Assembly: GCA_023423215.1 (NCBI GenBank)
Contig: JAFAFZ010000372.1
Location: 1-6,241 of the forward strand
Source: Actinomycetes bacterium
GTDB lineage: Bacteria; Actinomycetota; Acidimicrobiia; Acidimicrobiales; Microtrichaceae
Length of the DNA: 6,241 nucleotides
Direction: 5' to 3'
Position 1 is the stretch's first letter. Each line of letters starts with the position of its first letter. Made by a program: the position numbers and the translations under genes. Below the pieces are notes generated by a model. That model had not been told where the DNA came from and did not search any database. It was given only the letters and a program-made list of their open reading frames with translations. Shown here piece after piece: positions 1 to 6,241 of the stretch.

Positions 1-846
1 CTCCTCTGCCGCGGCCATCAGGCCGATCTCGAACTCGGCCGCCTCGGGACGCTCGTCGGGCTCGAGGCGGCCCGCGCGCTCGAGCACGGACCGCAGCCCG
101 CCGAGCGAGGCGCTCAGCTCCAGGTCGCCACGCGTGCGCAGCGCGAGCGTCGACGCCGTCGTGTCGCCGGTGAAGGGCACGGCGCCGGTGACGCACTCGA
201 CCAGGACCAGCGCCAACGAGTACACGTCCGAGCGGCCGTCCAGGCGTCGGCCCAGCGCCTGCTCCGGCGAGGCGTAGCGGGCGGTGCCGATCATGGCGCC
301 GCTGGGCTCGGTCCAGGACGCCTCGGCCAGCGCCCGGGCCAGGCCGAAGTCCGCCAGGCGCAGGCGGCCCTCCTCGTCGAAGAGCAGGTTCCCGGGCTTG
401 ACGTCGCGGTGCACCAGGCCACGCAGGTGGGCGTGCGACAGGGCGCGGGCGGTCTCGAGGCCGACGAGCAGCGTCTGGGACGGGCTGAGGGTCACGCCCC
501 GGTCGAGGATGTCCCGCAGGCTGCCGCCGCCGAGGTACTCGGTGACGAGGTACGGCGCCACGACGCCCTCGGAGTGGTCCTCTCCCCAGTCGTAGACCGC
601 CACGATGTTCGGGTGGTTCAGGGCGCCCGCGGCGCGGGCCTCGGCGCGGAAGCGGCGGAGGAAGGCCTCGTCCTCGGCCAGGGCCTCGTGCAGCAGCTTC
701 ACGGCCACACGACGGCGCAGCTGGGTGTCCACCGCCAGGAAGACGCGCGACGAGGTCCCGACACCCACGGGTGCGACCAGTCGATATCTTCCGCCGAGCA
801 CGCGCCCGGTCTCCTCGGAGAGGCGGGGGGACGTCACGGGCGCCAT
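1..846 (-). CDS. Hanks-type serine/threonine protein kinase, C-terminus cut by window edge
   Basis: This is a eukaryotic-like Ser/Thr kinase that would transfer ATP gamma-phosphate to Ser/Thr of partner proteins. Reading back from ATG at 846 gives 282 residues, open to base 1, covering essentially the whole catalytic domain. Visible motifs, by residue: glycine-rich loop G28-V-G30 with S33 and V35; ATP-anchoring K50 in VAVKLL; alphaC E69; catalytic loop HRDVKPGN at 146-153 (D148, K150, N153), so an RD-type kinase; DFG at 166-168; GTARYASPEQ at 187-196, with SPE in place of APE; D207 and R266 of the C-lobe. All catalytic residues are present, so it is probably active. Actinobacterial kinases of this class often continue into a transmembrane helix and an extracellular sensor such as PASTA; that part would lie left of base 1 and cannot be judged. 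There is no clear Shine-Dalgarno before 846; GTG at codon 4 is an alternative start. It is divergent from the small membrane protein gene. Confidence 0.95.
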   Translation of the reverse strand, partial: MAPVTSPRLSEETGRVLGGRYRLVAPVGVGTSSRVFLAVDTQLRRRVAVKLLHEALAEDEAFLRRFRAEARAAGALNHPNIVAVYDWGEDHSEGVVAPYLVTEYLGGGSLRDILDRGVTLSPSQTLLVGLETARALSHAHLRGLVHRDVKPGNLLFDEEGRLRLADFGLARALAEASWTEPSGAMIGTARYASPEQALGRRLDGRSDVYSLALVLVECVTGAVPFTGDTTASTLALRTRGDLELSASLGGLRSVLERAGRLEPDERPEAAEFEIGLMAAAEE

Positions 847-848
847 GG

Positions 849-868
849 TACCGCTGCCTACCGCTGCC
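849..868. repeat. Tandem 10-bp direct repeat in divergent intergenic region
   Basis: Two perfect, directly adjacent copies of TACCGCTGCC lie at 849-858 and 859-868, immediately upstream of the kinase start. The period is about one helical turn, so a protein reading both copies would sit on one face of the DNA. It could be a regulator site for either divergent gene or a chance duplication. No regulator is identified. Confidence 0.4.
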
Positions 869-878
869 ACCGGGGACG

Positions 879-892
879 GGGTAGACCTACCC
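879..892. promoter_or_regulatory. Perfect inverted repeat, candidate operator
   Basis: GGGTAG at 879-884 and CTACCC at 887-892 are perfect reverse complements separated by two bases. The repeat ends three bases before the ATG at 896. If that gene is transcribed without a leader, which is common in actinobacteria, the repeat would lie over its -10 region, where a dimeric repressor could block transcription. The same 49-bp gap serves the divergent kinase gene. I see no convincing -35/-10 pair. The operator role is inferred from symmetry and position only. Confidence 0.35.
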
Positions 893-895
893 ATC

Positions 896-1381
896 ATGAG
901 CGAGGTCCCCGTGCCCACCGAGTCCGAGTCCGCGGCACCTGGCCGTCGCCGCCGGTTCCGCCTGGACGACCGCCTGCGGACCGTCCTCATGGTCCTGCTC
1001 ATCGTGGGTGCCCTGGCGGGCCTGTTCTTCGTCGGCCGAGAGGCCGTGACCGGCACGGACTCGACCTCGGACGCCCTGCCGAGCTCGGTCGAGCGCCTCG
1101 TGCCCGCCTCGGGCGACGAGGTCCTGGTGCAGGCACAGGTGGGCTTGGACCTGGCGGACGGCTACGACGCCTACCTGATCCTGAACGGCGAGGAGATCCG
1201 CACCCCCGAGGACGGGCTGATCCGCGGCCTGGGCAACGGGCTGATCGTCTACCAGCCCGGTCCGGGCAAGCCGGTCGAGTCGCTCAACTCCGGCCAGAAC
1301 TGCGTCGTGGCCATGGTGTGGGACGTGCTCGAGACGCCCGAGACCGCCGAGCCGGTCTCGTGGTGCTTCCAGGCGACCTGA
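896..1381 (+). CDS. Small single-pass membrane-anchored protein of unknown function
   Basis: I do not recognise this 161-residue protein. It starts with an acidic, Ser/Thr-containing tail (residues 1-14), then a basic stretch (RRRRFR, 17-22), one hydrophobic helix at about 29-47, and an external domain of about 110 residues. The basic residues before the helix suggest the N-terminus is inside and the C-terminal domain outside. C136 and C157 are the only cysteines and could form a disulfide. The extracellular part alternates hydrophobic and polar residues, suggesting a beta-rich fold. The frame is open upstream to 605, but that part overlaps the kinase gene antisense, so I take the ATG at 896; the Shine-Dalgarno is poor and the message may be leaderless. 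It is divergent from the kinase gene and convergent with the HAD gene. It could be a kinase substrate or a cell-envelope protein; both ideas are inference. Confidence 0.8.
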   Translation: MSEVPVPTESESAAPGRRRRFRLDDRLRTVLMVLLIVGALAGLFFVGREAVTGTDSTSDALPSSVERLVPASGDEVLVQAQVGLDLADGYDAYLILNGEEIRTPEDGLIRGLGNGLIVYQPGPGKPVESLNSGQNCVVAMVWDVLETPETAEPVSWCFQAT

Positions 1382-1394
1382 GCGGGCGCCGCTC
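1380..1394. terminator. Candidate bidirectional hairpin between convergent genes
   Basis: GAGCGG at 1380-1385 and CCGCTC at 1389-1394 can pair as a perfect 6-bp, GC-rich stem with a 3-base loop. It overlaps the TGA of the small membrane protein gene and ends just before the TAG of the HAD gene (1397-1399), filling the 15-bp convergent gap. There is no T-tract on either side, so it is not a classical intrinsic terminator; actinobacterial terminators often lack one. A short stem can also arise by chance at this GC content. Confidence 0.35.
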
Positions 1395-1396
1395 CC

Positions 1397-4185
<2,789 letters not shown>

Positions 4186-4201
4186 TCACCCATGGTCACG
4201 C

Positions 4202-5263
4202 TCAGGCGCCGAGCGACAGCCGCGCACCGATCGCCTGGCGGCGCACCCGCAGCGACAGCGAGTCGACGAGCGCCAGCGCCCGCACCGCCTGCGACACACC
4301 GAAGTGGCCGAGCCCGTCGACGGGGCTGGTCAGGCTGTGGCTGCGCAGCTGGAGCGGGTCGAGGCCCTCGCCGACGAGCTGGCACCACAGGGCGCTGAGC
4401 CGGCGCCACAGCAGCTCCTCGCCGGTGCCGAGCGGCTGGTCCACCGGGACCGCGCCCCAGGCGATGCGACCACCGGCGTCGAAGAACCCGGCGAGCGGCT
4501 CGGCCCAGCCGAGCAGACCGGCGTCCGCCGGTGCGGACACCAGGGACACGCCCGAGCAGATGATCGTCTCCCAGTCGGTGCGGCCCGGCACGTGGGCGCC
4601 GATCAGCAGCGGGTGCTCGCCGGCCGCCTCGTCGAGGCCCGTGACCACGGGCGTCAGCAGCGCGAGCACCTGGGACGGGGCGAGCGGGAAGGTAGGGTGC
4701 ATGGCCCCGATCAGGCCCGGCTCGTGCATGACGACCGCGACGACCCCGTCGCCGGCCGCAGCACGCACCCGCTCCAGCACGGCGGTCGCGCGGGCCGGCA
4801 CGATCGAGGCCGAGAGCTCGACCGCCCGTTCGACGTCCACGCCGGCGGCGCGCAGCGCGAGCGCCAGGCTGACGGGACCGAGCACGCCGACCCGCACGCC
4901 CAGCACGTCGTCGCCGTGCTCCCGCCGGTGCTCGGGCAGCCGCGCCAGGAACTCGTCGAGCAATCCGAAGGGCTCACCCTCGGCGCGCACCGGTCCGTCG
5001 TGCACGACCTCGGCCTCCTCGGCGCCCTCCGGCAGTCGGAGCAGGCCGGGCGGCAGCACCTGCACCCCCTCGAGGCCGACCACGGCCTGGGCGAGCATCG
5101 AGCGGTCGACGCCACCCGAGGACGGCACGCTGGGGAACGCCGGCTGCGTCGCGAGCGCCAGGTCGATCGCACCCGCGGAGGTCAGCGCCTCGCCGGTCGC
5201 GCCGACGGGAAGCACTCCCACCGAGGTCGCGAGCCCGAACGGCAGTTCCACGATCCCCCCCAT
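4202..5263 (-). CDS. MetE-like (cobalamin-independent methionine synthase C-terminal fold) protein, zinc ligands apparently lost
   Basis: This 353-residue protein resembles the short, single-barrel actinobacterial proteins usually annotated as 'methionine synthase', which are encoded just upstream of ligA in related genomes (for example beside ligA in mycobacteria). Family landmarks are an N-terminal ATSVGVLPVG (12-21), VMHEPGLIGAM (178-188) matching the DEPgL strand, and GGRIAWGAVPV (264-274). In true MetE, a His-x-Cys pair, a Glu and a later Cys bind the zinc that activates homocysteine. Here the His-x-Cys position reads AHVPG (223-227), so H224 is kept but Pro stands where Cys is expected. 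The following strand reads SLVSAPA, with no acidic residue, and the C-terminal Cys-Gly segment is replaced by LTSPVDGLG (311-319). It is therefore probably not a working methionine synthase; I cannot name a substrate. The start ATG at 5263 is bounded by an in-frame TAG upstream; GTG at codon 5 is an alternative. It is first in the ligA cluster. Confidence 0.85.
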   Translation of the reverse strand: MGGIVELPFGLATSVGVLPVGATGEALTSAGAIDLALATQPAFPSVPSSGGVDRSMLAQAVVGLEGVQVLPPGLLRLPEGAEEAEVVHDGPVRAEGEPFGLLDEFLARLPEHRREHGDDVLGVRVGVLGPVSLALALRAAGVDVERAVELSASIVPARATAVLERVRAAAGDGVVAVVMHEPGLIGAMHPTFPLAPSQVLALLTPVVTGLDEAAGEHPLLIGAHVPGRTDWETIICSGVSLVSAPADAGLLGWAEPLAGFFDAGGRIAWGAVPVDQPLGTGEELLWRRLSALWCQLVGEGLDPLQLRSHSLTSPVDGLGHFGVSQAVRALALVDSLSLRVRRQAIGARLSLGA

Positions 5264-5303
5264 GCCTCGTTGCTAGCGGTCGGCCGAGAAGTCGCGCAAG
5301 TCT
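5264..5303. promoter_or_regulatory. Divergent intergenic region, likely promoters for the ligA cluster and the membrane protein
   Basis: These 40 bp separate the divergent MetE-like and membrane protein starts, so they should hold the 5' signals of both, unless promoters lie inside the opposite gene. They contain the palindrome GCTAGC (5272-5277). On the minus strand a TTGCGC at 5295-5300 lies 18 bases before TAGCAA, a weak -35/-10 candidate that would give a nearly leaderless transcript. A GAGG sits only one base from the ATG at 5263, too close to act as a normal Shine-Dalgarno. The evidence is mostly positional. Confidence 0.3.
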
Positions 5304-6241
5304 GTGGGGGTGCACGCCTCTCCCCTGACCTGGGCCACCCGCGCGTTGTGGTTGACCCTGCCCGTGACCCTCGGTGACCTGCTCGCGACCGCCCTGGCCG
5401 GGCGCAGCTCCGCGGTCGCCACGACCGCCGCCGCGACCGCCTGGGCGGTGTGGACGGCGGGCATGGTGAGCTCGCTGATCCTGCGTCCGGTGACCCTGAC
5501 CGTGCTGCGCATCGTGGCGCCACTGCCGGTGATCGCCGGCGTGACGGCCGCGGTGGTCGACGCGCCCACGGCGCTCGGCTGGGTCGGTCTGGCGACGGCC
5601 GCGGTGGTCGCGGCGTCGGCCATGACGGCGGACGTCGGCGGCGACTTCGTGGACGGCCCGTCCTACGGCGACGAGCGGCGCATGGCGCTGCGGCCCCCCG
5701 CCGTGCTGCTGCTCGGCCCGCTCCAGGGCGTCTGGGTGCTCACCGTCGCCCCGCTGCTGATGGGCATCGGTCTGCTGGCCGCCGAGCAGTGGGCCGTCGG
5801 CGCGGTCTCGCTCGTGGTGGGGCTCGGCACCGCCTGGTGGGGCTACCGGGTGCTGGTGCGCCTGGCGCAGCGCTTCGTGGTGTTCGTGCCGGCCGGGCTG
5901 ACGTTGGTGGATCCGATGGCCCTGGCCGAGCCGACGTTGTTCCGTCGTGACTCGATCGTGCGGCTCGGTCCCGCGCCGGTGGATTCGAACGCCCTCGACC
6001 TGACCGCCGGCGCGGCCGGGCTGATCGTCCAGATCGACCTGGAGCTGGCGGCGCCGGTGGTGCCCGTCGCGGGTCGGCGCGGCGGCGTCGCCGAGCCGGT
6101 CGAGACCCCCGCCGAGCTGCCGATCGACCCCCGGCATCTCAAGGCGGTGCGCGACGGCATGTACGCAGTGTCGAACGAGGGCACCGCCTACCGCTCGCGC
6201 ATCGTCGACAAGGCGATGCTGATGGCGGGCAAGACCGGCAC
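5304..6241 (+). CDS. Multi-pass membrane protein of unknown function, open at right edge, with a foreign-looking 3' end
   Basis: This frame is open from a TAG at 5274-5276 to the window end, giving 312 residues from GTG 5304 (GTG 5310 is an alternative; no good Shine-Dalgarno precedes either). I do not recognise the family. Residues 1-180 are strongly hydrophobic, with probable membrane helices at about 38-59, 67-85, 90-107, 133-158 and 163-180 and possibly one at 15-32. Charged residues are concentrated in the loop at 110-130 (GDFVDGPSYGDERR). Residues 190-265 look like a soluble, beta-rich cytoplasmic domain with many Val/Leu/Pro; a proposed role would be speculation. From about residue 270 the sequence changes character and matches penicillin-binding protein 2, so the natural C-terminus is probably missing. 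Strong G/C at third codon positions along the frame, and the lack of any other plausible gene here, support it as coding. The gene is divergent from the MetE-like gene. Confidence 0.75.
   Translation, partial: MGVHASPLTWATRALWLTLPVTLGDLLATALAGRSSAVATTAAATAWAVWTAGMVSSLILRPVTLTVLRIVAPLPVIAGVTAAVVDAPTALGWVGLATAAVVAASAMTADVGGDFVDGPSYGDERRMALRPPAVLLLGPLQGVWVLTVAPLLMGIGLLAAEQWAVGAVSLVVGLGTAWWGYRVLVRLAQRFVVFVPAGLTLVDPMALAEPTLFRRDSIVRLGPAPVDSNALDLTAGAAGLIVQIDLELAAPVVPVAGRRGGVAEPVETPAELPIDPRHLKAVRDGMYAVSNEGTAYRSRIVDKAMLMAGKTG
6114..6241 (+). CDS. mrdA: Fragment of class B penicillin-binding protein 2 transpeptidase domain, probably a foreign or chimeric segment
   Basis: The last 43 or so codons of the right-edge frame read like the end of a PBP2 transpeptidase domain: LPIDPRHLKAVRDGMYAVS, then GTAYRSRI (residues 293-300 of the frame), then MAGKTG, with the final two bases AC giving Thr whatever the third base, so MAGKTGT. 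The KTG(T) box is the third active-site motif of D,D-transpeptidases that cross-link peptidoglycan in rod-shape growth. The GMYAVSN...GTAYRSRI wording is, from memory, typical of alphaproteobacterial MrdA rather than actinobacterial PBPs. The earlier SxxK and SxN motifs are absent upstream in this frame, so it is only a fragment. By hand count, GC falls from about 80% at 6001-6120 to about 67% at 6121-6240. The exact left limit is uncertain, roughly 6105-6125. A chimeric contig end is the simplest reading. Confidence 0.65.

Noticed and set aside
605..895. A 97-residue N-terminal extension of the small membrane protein
   Set aside because: It is antisense to the kinase N-lobe, Arg/Ser-rich and featureless; the ATG at 896 fits the divergent arrangement.
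5450..5950. A 166-codon plus-strand frame within the membrane protein region
   Set aside because: It is Gly/Arg/Ala-rich with no structure and lies in a different frame from the hydrophobic, G/C-third-position frame that starts at 5304.
4974..6137. A 387-codon minus-strand open frame across the right-hand part
   Set aside because: It is a low-complexity Arg/Gly/His/Asp-rich product that overlaps both the MetE-like gene and the membrane protein frame. The plus-strand frame has proper hydrophobic helices.

Overview
The window is very GC-rich, nearly every third codon position is G or C, and GTG starts are used. Together with the gene order (MetE-like barrel protein, ligA, HAD hydrolase) this points to an actinomycete (Actinomycetota). 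A Nocardioidaceae-like member (Nocardioides/Aeromicrobium group) is my best guess from protein style, but it is only a guess.

Layout. From 846 down to the left edge, on the minus strand, is the N-terminal 282 residues of a complete-looking Hanks-type Ser/Thr protein kinase; its C-terminus lies outside the window. Divergent from it, 49 bp away, is a 161-residue protein with one membrane anchor (896-1381, plus). The short region between them carries a 10-bp tandem repeat and a perfect 6-2-6 inverted repeat. The small gene converges on a minus-strand cluster of three genes read from right to left: a MetE-like TIM-barrel protein (5263-4202), the NAD+-dependent DNA ligase LigA (4170-2029) and a HAD-IA hydrolase (2032-1397). 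The last two overlap by an ATGA junction, so their translation is probably coupled. A hairpin fills the 15-bp gap between the convergent genes. Divergent from the MetE-like gene is an open frame from about 5304 to the right edge that encodes an unrecognised multi-pass membrane protein.

Most striking observation. In its last 43 or so codons (from about 6114) the right-edge frame stops looking like that membrane protein and becomes the end of a class B penicillin-binding protein (PBP2/MrdA) transpeptidase domain, ending on the KTG(T) box. The style is alphaproteobacterial, and local GC falls from about 80% to about 67% at the same place. No SxxK or SxN motif precedes it. I think a chimeric contig end is the most likely explanation, with a real recombination or fusion as the less likely alternative.

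Biology. ligA is the housekeeping anchor (replication and repair). The HAD protein is probably a small-molecule phosphatase co-translated with it. The MetE-like protein seems to lack the zinc ligands of methionine synthase, so it should not be assumed to make methionine. The kinase and the small membrane protein share a control region and may be functionally linked. I see no mobile element, CRISPR array, tRNA or rRNA, and no gene-free stretch longer than 50 bp.
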